Of a stretch of DNA of 43,445 bases, positions 9,551-20,604 are shown in pieces (the stretch's first letter is position 1; each line of letters begins with the position of its first letter). The translations under genes and the position numbers were made by a program. The notes under the pieces were generated by a model that saw only the letters and a program-made list of their open reading frames with translations, had not been told where the DNA came from and did no database searches. This DNA comes from Gnetum montanum (Eukaryota; Streptophyta; Gnetopsida; Gnetales; Gnetaceae). The stretch is from the NCBI GenBank assembly GCA_015680685.1, contig MNCI01017913.1:1442068-1485512 (forward strand). Reading direction: 5' to 3'.

Positions 9551-11575
9551 TGTTGGCACATTTGGCCATTTCATGGAATAGGTGGAATTATTTGCAAATG
9601 GATGGGCTTATGTTGAGTCCATTTTTAGGCAGGATGTGCTCGGAGTTCTTAAAAATAGCAGACTCATCATAAAAATTATATGGATTTGGTGAAAGGACTG
9701 AAGGGTGCAGAATGCTCAGAGTACATGATGGTATGCTTGAGATAGCTGGAAGAGTATTATCAAAATTTATTCAATGATGATCAACTTAACAATAAGGAGA
9801 TTCTTCGCAAGGGAATTTTGTTTTCAAAGATTATTTATGGACAGATTGGCACTTCAGTCGATGGCATACATGAGCCAATGTGTGTAGTCATTGTGCACCA
9901 TATTGAACATGTCATGATGGTTAGACTAAACCTTCCCTGAAATGGTTGTATGCCACACTCACACATAGCACTGTCATGGCTGTGTTATCATCATTGTTGT
10001 ATGATGTTGTGCAACCTGGTGTTAATGATGGTGTCACCCTCAATCTACTTGAATGTTCATCGTTCTTGCCACCTCCATAGCCAGATCCTCCATGATTTGT
10101 ACAGAACCTTTCTGAGCCTGAGAACATTCCACAAATATCTACTTGTTTCTGTTTTTGTGCACACAATGGTGGCCACTCCCTATCTTCAACCACATCTTCA
10201 TCTTCATCTTCTGTGTTCTAATGCAGACTGGTTTCAAAAATCTAAATACTTCATGGAGGAAACCTATGATTTTGATTCCATTTTAGAGGATTTTTCTAAT
10301 TGTGGATTCAACAAATGGCATGATTGCATCTAGTGCTTGGAACTTTCCTGAGTTCCCAAGGAATGCATCAATTGGAGAATGCCAAAATAGGGTAACATAG
10401 ATGGTGGACTAAAAATATTGGAAGGAGTGGCCAATTAGTCAGTAATTGTCATTTCAAACCCATGTTCTAGGTCCATATGAACCTATGGTCAACAGGTTTC
10501 CTTTGGACATCCCAATAGGTGAGCGGTGTCCCAATGAGTAAGTTAGTAAGTGAGTAGTTCTGGGATTCCTTTGTTAGTAGGTTTCCATATACAAATGGAT
10601 GGTGCACAAAGTTTTGGGGTCGTTCCCCACCTCTGAGCATCGTTCCCGCAATCTAGAAAAATTGCAATTTTATTCAGATCCGCAAAAAGCATTCCACACA
10701 CATTTAGATGATATCCGGGGTTACACAAAACAAATTCAAGAAATTTTCCTATGGTCGTGAACCCACCCCCATCATTGTTGAGATGATAAATGGCTCATCT
10801 CACTGTGACCTCAGCTCATTTTTTTTATCTGAAACCTATGATTTTGTAGTTAAATCATGCCCAATCAGGTAAGACTACCCTAATTTCATCAGCTGTAGCC
10901 CCACCATATAGCCCAAAATCCCAAGCCCATGTCTTTTTGGAAGTTTGTCTATAGCTGCCTGGCGTAGCCTTTGTCCATGCATTAGTTTGCAACAAGATGT
11001 GTGCTAGGTATTAGTGCGTAGCTATGAACAGTTTACTCTGCTGAAATTCGTTTGAGCTTGCCTTCTCAATCTCCATTGTGATATAGAGCAGGAACGGGAA
11101 TAGAAATGCAGATGAGAAGCCTAACTGCCACAATAGAATCGGCAAGGAGGCAAGGAAGCTTTAGGTGCAGGTGATGCGGCGCGTGCCAAAAAAATTTTGA
11201 GCAAGGCTAAACACCTTGATCCTTCTCTACCTATCGATGATCCCCACAATTTGGACCAGTGATGCATGTATACATTGGTTAAATAATGATGCAATTGTTA
11301 AAATGGAGCTGTTGGTGCTCACAATGTGGTGCTACCAGTCTTCATTAGCAAGTTCAGGAGCTATCGCCACTACAAGTTCGCCAATAGAAACATGTGTGAC
11401 CTACTGCACATGAACACGACACATTTGGAAATCATTTCTAGTGATAATGAAGATGGATCAGCTGGAAACATGTTAGCAGTTTGGGCTAGCTTGTTAAATT
11501 TAGTTGAGAAATATGTCTATCCAATTGTTGGTATTTGGTTTATCATTAACGTGGCTTCAGCATCATTCATTTTGG
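9551..11575 (+). other. Foreign block in M1, gene-fragment-like, unidentified
   Basis: The sequence departs from M2 at 9551 and has no counterpart elsewhere in the window. The plus strand near 9695-9940 reads almost open, with EEYYQNLFNDD, KGILFSKIIYGQIG and EPMCVVIVHHIEHV. Another open piece at 11326-11658 contains TTHLEIISSDNEDGSAGNML. Base composition is less AT-skewed than around it. These look like exon scraps of a cellular gene or of another element's ORF; I do not recognise the protein. It adjoins an LTR-like sequence on its right, so it could instead be the internal region of a non-autonomous element. Confidence 0.4.
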
Positions 11576-11804
11576 TAAAATGTGTTAAGCCCCTTATTTT
11601 ACTTCAACGTTGTTTCCTTATCCACTTTAAAAAGGGCTATTTTTATTCACAAAGGTAAGAGATTTAAGGGACTTTTGTATAGCATCATTTGTAAAGAAGA
11701 CATTTGGCTATTATCCCTTTTATTCATATGGAAGTTGTAACTTCCTATGATAGTTACAACTATGATATTTGTAACTAATTTTAATTTTGATTACCATGAA
11801 GACA

Positions 11805-12040
11805 CTTGGCAATTAAAAAGGCCACTTGTCAACTATAACCTTTTTATCTCCATGGTGACCACTTGGCGACAGAAGGACCACTTGTCAATTGCATGGGACA
11901 CTTGTCAACTGCAACCTTTTTATCTCCATGGTGACCACTTGGCAATTAAATGTGGCCAATTGGCAACTGAATGAAGATACTTGGCAACTAAATAGGACAC
12001 TTTTCACCCACAGCTTTTTTATCTCTATGGTGGTTATAAC
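11805..12040. repeat. Direct repeats upstream of the TATA box
   Basis: The phrase CACTTGTCAACT..AACC, then TTTTTATCTCCATGGTGAC, occurs at 11823 and 11899 (76 bp apart), and a diverged third copy starts at 11998. Between them lie CACTTGGCAATTA-type copies. Duplicated U3 blocks of this kind are common enhancer repeats in LTRs. Confidence 0.8.
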
Positions 12041-12080
12041 CGAGATATTTTGTAACTTACCTACCTACCTTTTGAACCTT

Positions 12081-12090
12081 ATAAAAAGGC
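12081..12090 (+). promoter_or_regulatory. TATA box of the LTR-like sequence
   Basis: TATAAAAAGG is followed by GGGTAGGAAGAAGAGAGCAC. Its location about 500 bp into the LTR and 40 bp after the repeat block fits a core promoter. Confidence 0.6.
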
Positions 12091-12452
12091 TTTAGGGGTA
12101 GGAAGAAGAGAGCACAAGGGGGGGACAATATATCACACTTGGGCTACAACACTTGGGGGTCTCACTTATCAATACTTGGGATCACACTTGGGCTCTCACT
12201 TGGAGACACAGTTTGAGTCTTGGGAGAAGAGCATTGTAACGAAGAAATTGTGAAACACTGCTTGTAAAATGGCTTGCTAAAGAAAATATTTCAGCCTCTT
12301 TGTCATAGTCCTATGGGCTATGTTTTATTTTTATTTTGTTTAAATTGTTTAGCTAGTGGTTTAGATAGTATCATCCTTGGCAAGTAATTTTGGGATTTTT
12401 AGATTGCTCTTATTGTTCTTGTTGTACGATTGAAAATTTCTATTAAAATTTT

Positions 12453-12913
12453 NNNNNNNNNNNNNNNNNNNNNNNNNNNNNNNNNNNNNNNNNNNNNNNN
12501 NNNNNNNNNNNNNNNNNNNNNNNNNNNNNNNNNNNNNNNNNNNNNNNNNNNNNNNNNNNNNNNNNNNNNNNNNNNNNNNNNNNNNNNNNNNNNNNNNNNN
12601 NNNNNNNNNNNNNNNNNNNNNNNNNNNNNNNNNNNNNNNNNNNNNNNNNNNNNNNNNNNNNNNNNNNNNNNNNNNNNNNNNNNNNNNNNNNNNNNNNNNN
12701 NNNNNNNNNNNNNNNNNNNNNNNNNNNNNNNNNNNNNNNNNNNNNNNNNNNNNNNNNNNNNNNNNNNNNNNNNNNNNNNNNNNNNNNNNNNNNNNNNNNN
12801 NNNNNNNNNNNNNNNNNNNNNNNNNNNNNNNNNNNNNNNNNNNNNNNNNNNNNNNNNNNNNNNNNNNNNNNNNNNNNNNNNNNNNNNNNNNNNNNNNNNN
12901 NNNNNNNNNNNNN
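12453..12913. other. Assembly gap (461 N)
   Basis: This is a run of unknown bases. The missing sequence should include the rest of the LTR at 11583 and the junction back to M1. Open frames spanning it are artefacts. Confidence 1.
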
Positions 12914-13400
12914 TTGAAGTCACACCCTTTTCAATCCTTGAGTCCTTCCTTAGTTTGAGAAATACCCAGTCACCAATTCATTGATAGTTCTTATTATTGG
13001 GAAAGGGAATGTATAGTTCCAAGCTAAGAGAGACCATAGAAATTTATGGATGTGTGGGTGATGTGGACTCATTACCTGTTATATCAAAAGAACCATAACT
13101 TAGTATCAACATCATAACTCAAAGGTAAAAACCAAAGATTAGCAATCAATGGAATACAATTCATACCATCTTTAGGAGCACTTATTAGGTGAAAAACTTA
13201 ACAAAATAGAAAAACACACAAATAAAAGAAAAAGTATAAATAATGTTGCAAAACAAAAACAAAAAAAGTTAAAGAAATTTGTAAAACAAAAATGTGTAAA
13301 TCAAAAACTTAAAAAGGAACTGAGGATTATGATTGATCAGCATAGATGGCCATCTCTCCCATGACTAAGTTGAAAGGAGGAGATCTGAAATAATGAGCGA
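12914..13400 (-). other. M1 3' untranslated region, right part
   Basis: This part is collinear with M2 at 28208-28775. Its first 190 bp duplicate 9353-9550. It contains an A-rich stretch around 13190-13310 and a PPT-like TAGTCATGGGAGA (minus) at 13354-13367. The M2 deletion breakpoint corresponds to about 13396. Confidence 0.7.
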
Positions 13401-13404
13401 GGTT

Positions 13405-14510
13405 GTCCTCTCTAAGAGGGATTATGTACATGAGCTATTCTAAGTTCATGGAAGGGTTTGGTTTGTTGCACATTGACCAATAATCTCTTATCAGGGCTTT
13501 CAGGTTTGTATATGGTCATGACCCCTGAGGGAAAGGTTATATGAATAATGTAAGGCCCTTCCCACAATGTTTAAAATTTTTTGCATTGTGGCACATGTAT
13601 GGGGTTCTAATAGAGGAACTTATCTCCTAGTTGATACTTAACCTTTTGAATTTTCAAGTCATGACGTTGCTTGTTATGTGCCTTTTGCAACTCATTTGAT
13701 GACAAGGCAACCAATCGGATTTCGTCCAGCACATTTAGGATTGCCAATTTTTGTTTTTATGCTAGATCAAGGTCAAGGTGCAGGTCACATGCCATGGATA
13801 GTGTACAGAGCTTGGTTTGAATTGGAAGCTTTGGAAGTTTTCCGTATACTAACTCATAGGGAGAGTAGCTTGTAGGGAGTTTCCAAGTGGAGTGGTATGC
13901 CCAGAGAGCATCATTCAGTTTAGTGATCCAATCTCACCTATATTTGCTAATTTTTCATGTTAATATTTTAGTAATCTCCTAATTAGTGACCTCGTCTTGG
14001 CCATTAGCATGGGGGTGATAAGGTGTAGTCAATTTGTGTTCAACCCCTAAGTGTTGCATGAACTTCCGAAAGGTTGCACCCGTGAAGTGTGTTCCATTAT
14101 CTGAGATAAGTACACATGGCATACCAAACCTATTTACAACTTGTTGTTGCACAAATTGTGCAACTATAGATGATGTGCAGTCTGTAACAGTAGCTACTTC
14201 AGCCCATTTCGTTAGATAGTCAACAACAATAATGATGTAAACTTTTCCATTTGAAATTGGTGTAATGGTCCCCATAAAGTCTATTCCCCAAATGTCGAAG
14301 GGTTCCAAAGGTTGAATCCATTGTTGCAGACCCTCCATTCTAGCAATCATTCCTCCATCACATTGACAGGACTCACAGGATTGAAAAACTTGATGGACAT
14401 CTTGAAATAATGTTGGCCAATAATATCCTACAAGCAGGATCTTAATAGTTGTTCGTCTCCCTGCATAGTGACCCCCCACAAGGGCCCTCATGTGCTTCTT
14501 GGAGAACTCT
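13405..14510 (-). pseudogene. M1 integrase
   Basis: The integrase inserts the DNA copy into the genome. A 170-codon open part (14491-13979) has the zinc-binding GGHYAG...SCESCQ and the core with DFMG, SDNGTHF and GQDEVTN, so all three catalytic acidic residues (D,D,E) are present. Beyond a stop at 13979 the frame continues, with DALWAYHST, ELVYGKLPKLPI and WEGPYIIHITFPSGV, the C-terminal region typical of Athila/Tat integrases. A frame change separates it from RNase H near 14500-14640. It is the best preserved domain of M1 but not functional as it stands. Confidence 0.85.
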
Positions 14511-14639
14511 TAGTTGGTCTTCATCAGGCACACACCATCGAACCAAGCCATCAGGACAAACTTTGTAAAGTTATCTGTTGATCTCCATGAAGTACTTGGC
14601 TTTGTGAAGAAACTGTTGTTTCTTCCTAAAGTCCAGCTC

Positions 14640-15300
14640 CTATGGTGTTTGCTGGAAAAGGAGATAGGTGAGAATGCTACTATACCAATTCGTTCCCATG
14701 GGTTGGTTATTCACTACACTAGCAAAGAGGGCTTCATTAGGAAAATGGTTGGATATGGCATATTCATCCTCCTTGCTGTCCCAGTGCAACCGAGATAGGT
14801 GATCTGAAACTACATTCTTAGTGACTTTTCGATCGATCATCGTTAGATTAAACTCCTGTAGGATTACCAGCCATCATATAATATGAGGACTAACTGTTTA
14901 CTTTTTCATGAGGAACCTGATTGCACTATGATCCATATGAATGTACACTTTGTAGCCTAACACATAGTGCCTAAACTTGTACAGTGCAAACACTACAGCC
15001 ATTAATTCTTTTTCTATAGTTGTGTAGTTGAGTTGTGCACCAACGATACTCCTACTTGCACAGTGGATGTAATAAGGAAGTTTTTGGTCATCTAACTATG
15101 TAAGTACACCTCCTAAGGCATATTTGGATGCATCAGTCACTATATAGAATGGTTTGGACTAGTCAGGGGCTTGTAGAATGGGAGTTTCTACAAGCCTCTA
15201 TTTCAGAGTTTGGAATGCTCATTCACATTCCCTAGTCCATTCGAATGGTGCATCCTTCTTCGTTAGTTCTACTAACGGTTTGGAAATCTTGGAGAAGTTC
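14640..15300 (-). pseudogene. M1 RNase H
   Basis: This domain removes RNA from the RNA/DNA hybrid. The minus strand shows YIVTDASKYALGGVLT, SIVGAQLNYTTIEKELMAVV, GYKVYIHMDHSAIRFLM and DHLSRL, which gives the D-E-D catalytic pattern and the usual linker to integrase. It is in the same frame as the RT on its right, with a few stops that look like single C-to-T or G-to-A changes. Confidence 0.8.
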
Positions 15301-16300
15301 TCAATGCATCTCTTGTAGTAGCTAGTGTGTCCAAGGAATGACCGAATGTCTTTGATAGTTTTCGATTTTCAGGTGATTCCTTGGATGACCCTAACTTTAT
15401 CTGGGTCTACCTCTATTCTTGAATGTGAAATATTATGCCCAAGTACTATGCCTTCTTGGATCATCAAATGGCTTTTCTACCAGTTAAGCCTTAAGTTGGC
15501 TTCTATGCATATTTTTAGTACTTGCTCTCATTGGTCCAAGGCTTGATCAAAGCTCATTCCATAAGTGGAGAAGTCATCCATAAAGACCTCCACTCTGTTT
15601 CCAATCTGTTGTTGGAATATGCTTAAGACTAGGTGTTGAAATGTGATAGGAGTATTGCACAAGCCAAATGGAATTTTTTTATATGAAAACATTCCCCAAG
15701 GACTAGTGAACGTTGTCTTGGCTTGATCTTCTAGTGCTATCTGTATTTGGTTGTATCCACTATAGCCATCCAGAAAACTATAATAGCGATGCCCTACTAT
15801 GGTGTCTAAGACTTGGTCAACGAATGGTAATGGAAAGTGATCCTTGAATGTTGCCATGTTCAGTAGCCTAAAATCTATACACACCCTCCATTTGGCTCCC
15901 TTTCTAGGCATGATCACCAAAGGGCTAACACATTCACTATCAGCAATGGGATATATGAACCCAGCCTTAAGAAGCTATTCTATTTCATCTTTTACTATTT
16001 TCTTCAATTTTGGGTTCAATCACCTCTGCAGTTGTTTTTGAGGTTTCATGGAGAGGTCTGTGTAAATCCTATGTTGGCATATCCTAGGATCTATTCCAGT
16101 TAACACGAGGTATAACCAGGCAAAGGATTTTGACCACTTTTTTATCACTTTCAGCAGTCTTTCTTTTTGTTTGGGAACAAGCCTTACGTTGATGATCACC
16201 AGTTTTCCATTTTCGAGGGTCATATACTCCAAACCAGTGGGCAATGATTTCAAATTGAGGGGATCTTGTTTAAATCTCTTAGGAATTTCCAACTTTCCCT
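15301..16300 (-). pseudogene. M1 reverse transcriptase
   Basis: The RT copies element RNA to DNA. The minus strand gives KWRVCIDFRLLN, DHFPLPFVDQVLD, FLDGYSGYNQIQIAL, KTTFTSPWGMFSY, IPFGLCNTPITFQ and VEVFMDDFSTYG, that is RT blocks in order with an intact FMDD catalytic box. An N-terminal part (16292-16020) reads to LNPKLKKIV. VFMDDFS.YG and FLDGYSGYNQI are characteristic of the Athila/Tat branch. All pieces between 16808 and 14640 lie in one reading frame and are interrupted only by stops. Confidence 0.9.
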
Positions 16301-16980
16301 AGTTGATCTTTTCAAGGTTAAAACTTGGAAGTTGGCAACAAACTTGATCTAGTGTGTCTATGCTTTCAATGTAAGCACTAGTTATTCCCTCAGTTAGTTC
16401 CATGCATATTAGTGAGTTGCTCTCTTGATCAACCATCAGCCACTTGGTGTCTTCTTTTTGTGTGGCTGCTGCATATAGGCGCCTTTGTATATTAATGTCT
16501 TGTGCACACCTATTGCATGCAGGAAATGCTAAACTTTGCATAACCCATGATTTCTACATGCAATGGCGCCCCGTGTCATTGTACGCGATGCATGGAACTT
16601 TCTTCTTCTCGATATTTCCAAGAGTATTTTTCTTGGATATTTCCAAGGAAAGATCATGGATTCCTAGGCATGCATCTATTATACTTAGCCACGCTCTTCC
16701 CATTATTATTGGGAAGTTTCCCTTACTGTTGTTTACTTGTATCACTTGGAAATCAGCTAGATACGACCACCCACATGCAGTGGTAACGATGTCCTCCACC
16801 AGTCCCAAGGGAACAATGATGGACTAGTCATCCAGCTCTACTCAAATTTTACTCTTCCTTAAGGGAGGTAGGTTCCAGGCTTTATACATCTTTTGTGATA
16901 TTAGGTTGACTCTAGAACCTGAGTCCATAAGAGCTTTACATGGTTCATTCCCAGAAACTTGGAGGTAGATTAGAGGACTT
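16301..16980 (-). pseudogene. M1 aspartic protease and linker
   Basis: The retropepsin that processes Gag-Pol. ALMDSGSRVNLIS (about 16925-16885) carries the D-S-G catalytic triad, with serine in place of the usual threonine or alanine context. FPIIMGRAWLSIIDA near 16700 is the 'ILGRpfL' flap-core motif. The linker to RT (16541-16299) contains a cysteine-rich FPACNRCAQ stretch. It is broken by stops. Confidence 0.75.
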
Positions 16981-19590
16981 CCAGGATCAGAGAATTTCCT
17001 TGGAAGGTGGCCCACCTTAATTCAGTTAGTAACAACATGTGTTAACATAACCGTGTGCGTTAAGTCAATTTTTGGGTTGAAGGAGGCCCCAAAGCTTTAC
17101 TTGGTAGGGAGGTGTTCAGATGTTCAACCGCTTGTGATGGTGAGGGCTTGGTTGGATTGTTGGTTCTAAAGAAAGATATTTTCTACATAAGGTTGTCAAA
17201 ACCAACTATGGGTTGAGGATTCACAACCCTCATGACATTGGATTACTGCAGTTGAGTGGGGAGTACCCCTTGCATTGCTGGAGTGGGTAGCAATGGAGCT
17301 ACCGGTGTGAGAGATGCGGATGGATTTGGAGGATGGTATATATGTGGTGTGTCTCCCCTAGGAGAATGAGTCTTATAATACTCCTAAGCTTGGTAGTGAC
17401 GTTGTGGTGTCATGTGACCAACAGAGTCACATGGAAAGATTAGTTACTGCACGTAGTAGCCATATGGATCTAGTTGCCGATAATGGTATTGTTGCCTTGG
17501 TGGTGGCATCTCCCATGACTGTGGGTATTGCCACTACTAGTGTTTCTCAATAGCTTGTGGTAGAGTTCCACTTGGATAATATGTTAAATGTTAGTGGAAC
17601 TTCCTTGGGTTACCTTGGGGATAAGGTAACCTTCGAGGTGCTTGCCATTTGTTAAGTCATGGGTTAACTGCATACATCCCAGACTCTTGTAGATGTGATA
17701 TTACTTGGCAACATCCCTTAGGATGGTCATACTGGCATATCTCACATCCACCATCATTTTCTGTATCAGAATCCACAACCTCTTCTATGATAGCCATTTT
17801 ACCCTTACCTTTGTTACGTGCATGGTCCAAATCCCTCCTTTTCTTTTTGTCATAGTCACTACCTCGCTCCTTAGACTCCTCCACAATTTTGAGAATGATT
17901 TCAAATCTACTATCTAAGGAGTCCCACATTTGGTCTACCTTTGCTGACACTTCTATTGTTAATTTTTGGAGTAGCAAGGTTTTCCTATGCACCATCTCTT
18001 TGAGTGGTGACTCTTCCTCCTCCTCACAGAATCTCACTCCCCTTTTTCAGAGGGAAGTATCGCAGTTGTACTCTTCCGCACTTTCTCTCTTATGTAGCTC
18101 TCCTTCTTCCTTAGCTACATGCTCCAGTAATCTATGAATCTGATGGGACCTAAGCTCTAATAATCTCCCTTGGGAATACGTTCCAAGGGTTCTCCTAGTT
18201 TCATGCCTAAGTCCATTCATGAGATGGCGTAGTTGATCCTACTATGAGTAACCATGGCCCAGGCAACGATGTAACAGTGCATAGTATCAACCCATGGTAG
18301 CATTCAAGGGTTCATGAGTTCCTTGCTTCCATCCTTGGATTTTCTTTCATAGGTTGAACACCCAAAAGTACATTTTATACTTATCATTAAATAGTTCTAG
18401 CATCGTACTCCACCTCCTAATGGTTTCTGGTTCTAAGGACTGGTACCAGCTTTTTGCTTCTTTTACTAGTGTCCTTGGGAACAACTTTAGCTTTTGTCAT
18501 TTGTTCTCAATGTTCTGCAAGGCACATGCATCATGAAATTCTTGTAAGTGGTTTTGAGGATCAATGTTGTATCCCCCCTCAAATCGTAGGATATTATTCA
18601 TGTCTAACCTCTTGATCCTGCTATCTTTTTGGTGCCTTGTAGGAATTCTAACGGCCTCCGTGATGTCTAACATGCTTTGGGTTGCAAGTAGGGGTTCTTC
18701 ATGGTCATTTCCTTCATAGAATTTGTGATGTCTATGTTGTTACCTACTTTTCCTTCTTCCATGCCTTGATTCCTTCAAGTGTCCTCATCCTCTTTCTTGA
18801 CTCTCTCATCGAGGTTTCTCACTTTGCTTATCCTTATCCTCATGGTTAGGTTCCTTATGACTGCATCCTAATACTAAAGGAGAGGGTGAATGTGATGATG
18901 AAGGGGAAGAAGAAGGAGAACCATTGCCATGACGATGTTTCCTACCTTCTCTTCAGTGGTCCTGGCCTCGATCGTGATGATGATCAGAATGCCCACCCTT
19001 ATCATGTGTTTGTGTTCCCTCATTGAACACTTGGTGTTCATGGGGATCAGAACCAGGATTGTGGATCGTGGAGTGAAGGTTCTGATACACTGCCTCCTCA
19101 CCATCGTTAGGAGGGGGAACATCATTTTGTGGAGAACCTATTGAAATAGGTTCACCACCATCAATTTCACTTAAGACGGGTGAAGCATTATGGGGTCTTT
19201 TTCCCTTCAACGATGTATAGTATCTCTCCTGTTGCAAGTCCCATTGACGTTGCACTTCTATGGGATGGTAGTCCCTTTCATCATGGTCACATACAACGTA
19301 CTCTGTGTATAACTATGACATGCCTATTTGTGCAAGAGCACGAAGGAGCATGTTGGGGACTGCTCGATCTAGAGGCAACACTATGTTACCCTCCAAGTCT
19401 CTCCAACGTAGTTGTTAATCTGGATGGAGAATAAAGGTAAAGTTAGGTACATATTCATCATGATGAATATATACCATGCAGAATTGTTGAGGCATTGGCA
19501 GATCTTGATTAAGTGTGTTGTGCCGTCGACTGTCTCTTCTGTGAGTCCTAGGTGGTGAAGTGCTTTTGTGTGAAGAAGAAGATATCTTTG
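16981..19590 (-). pseudogene. M1 gag
   Basis: The gag is the capsid polyprotein. In order: an N-terminal region (near 19590) with YVPNFTFILHPD and IVLPLDRAVPNMLLRALAQIGMS; a His/Asp/Arg-rich linker (19255-18870); the gag core (about 18660-18200) with YNIDPQNHLQEFHDAC, SWYQSLEPETIRRW and MLELFNDKY; a charged segment; then a zinc knuckle CEICQYDHPKGCC (C-x2-C-x3-H-x4-C) near 17730 and a Pro/Gln/Tyr-rich tail. Decay is mostly by stops. M2 at 32069-29580 is its closest relative here. Confidence 0.8.
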
Positions 19591-19710
19591 TCTTATTCAG
19601 TGTGCCATTTACCGTTATCTTATTTTTCTTGATTAATCCTAAGGGTTCGTTCTAGCTTCCCAACGATATGGATGATTTCCTATGTTATACGTAGCGCACA
19701 AACAACTAAG

Positions 19711-19729
19711 TCCCCGACAATGGTGTCAA
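19711..19729 (-). other. M1 primer binding site, tRNA-Asp type
   Basis: On the minus strand TTGACACCATTGTCGGGGA directly follows the LTR end. It matches the plant tRNA-Asp 3' end complement TTGGCGCCGTTGCCGGGGA except for four transitions, all G-to-A or C-to-T. Confidence 0.85.
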
Positions 19730-20507
19730 AGATGAGTGGCGAGGTATCCCTACACTCAACCATACAAATACGAGCATCTCACATGCGATCTGGTCGAACT
19801 CCAAGGACTAAGTGTTTATGCACCCTAATGGAACACTTAAGGTTAATCAATCGATGTCTTCCCAAACTTACTTGTATTGTCATAGTTGTATGGTTAAGTA
19901 AGATTGAGGTATGTGATTTTTATATCTTTTATCTTTTTAATTTCTTTATGCTAATAGGAAAGGGTGAAGAGACTAAGTGACTAACTTTCATTAACTACTC
20001 ACTAACTAAGTTCTAATTTTCCTAGCACCAGTATCCATTCCCACTTGCCGCACACACCCTGAACCAGTGCAACACTACTGGGATCACCAAATGCTATTCG
20101 TTACTGGGTTACCAAGCGTTACACACGTGCTCGAAGTGGTCGTACTGAATGCACTTAACTAGGAGAGTTAAGGGTTGAGAGAGATTAATTATCTAGGAAA
20201 TAATTTAAACATTTAACCATAATTAAATCCTATTTAGCTTAGTCCATATGCTGCAAGGTTTATCAGAAAGTTCATCTTTATTGTCGTACACAAATGTGTG
20301 CTCAGGTACAATTTGCTTGAATAAAGATCCGTTCACTTTAAGACTTCTACTGCGGGCACATGGAAATTATTCTAACTCTGAAATAGTAAAACTGATATAG
20401 TTTGGCTAAGTGTCTAGATCTAGATGGAGAAACAAGGGAAAGCCACCTCTTATTTATAGATGTTGTGGTGGGCCACGATATCGTGTACGCGATATCACGA
20501 CTCATCA
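19730..20507 (-). repeat. M1 5' LTR
   Basis: This LTR is 778 bp, collinear with 7129-7940. It holds only two GATATC units (20477 and 20491, 14 bp apart) against four in the 3' LTR, a TATA box at 20451-20458 and the poly(A) hairpin at 20274-20328. CACCC follows at 20508-20512. Confidence 0.95.
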
Positions 20508-20512
20508 CACCC

Positions 20513-20604
20513 CTAACAAATGATTGGCCACGACAAAGAACAAGATAATAAATGAAATATGTGTTGAAAAAAATGAAAGGAAACCTAGTATAAAGCTCAA
20601 GGAT
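20513..20604. other. Short unassigned stretch between M1 and C1
   Basis: About 90 bp of AT-rich sequence lies between the M1 target duplication and the start of the C1 LTR. No feature is recognised. Confidence 0.5.

Larger units (their letters stand above)
11583..12452 (+). mobile_element. Unrelated LTR-like sequence cut by the gap
   Basis: It begins about TGTTAAGCCCCTTATTT, has a direct-repeat block at 11805-12040, a TATA box TATAAAAAGG at about 12081-12090, and then the typical short leader with repeated CACTTGGG motifs. It runs into the N gap before any terminal CA can be seen. The layout is that of an LTR with U3, TATA and R. It shares nothing with the M/P or C1 LTRs. Confidence 0.55.
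7129..20507 (-). mobile_element. M1: Athila/Tat-like Ty3/gypsy element with foreign insert
   Basis: M1 is bounded by LTRs of 812 bp (3', left) and 778 bp (5', right) and flanked by CACCC on both sides. It has a tRNA-Asp-type primer site, a PPT, and gag, protease, RT, RNase H and integrase in gypsy order on the minus strand. The VFMDDFS RT box, FLDGYSGYNQI and the long integrase tail place it in the Athila/Tat branch of Ty3/gypsy. LTR identity is roughly 93% by eye, so the insertion is old. Coding parts are broken by stops and at least two frame changes. A foreign block and sequence gap occupy 9551-12913. Confidence 0.9.

Noticed and set aside
9921-10333. Overlapping open frames of 90 and 127 codons on opposite strands
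   Set aside because: Both have odd composition and no motif. The better coding-like reading in this block is in a different frame at 9690-9945.
12399-12984. Long open frames on both strands across 12399-12984
   Set aside because: They consist almost wholly of unknown bases in the N gap and carry no information.
9353-13105. Idea that the 190-bp duplication at 9353 and 12914 is an assembly error at the gap
   Set aside because: The copies differ at roughly one base in ten, including short indels, so they are not the same sequence assembled twice.
19711-19729. tRNA gene fragment
   Set aside because: Only the 3' end complement of tRNA-Asp is present, next to an LTR, so it is a primer binding site and not a tRNA gene.
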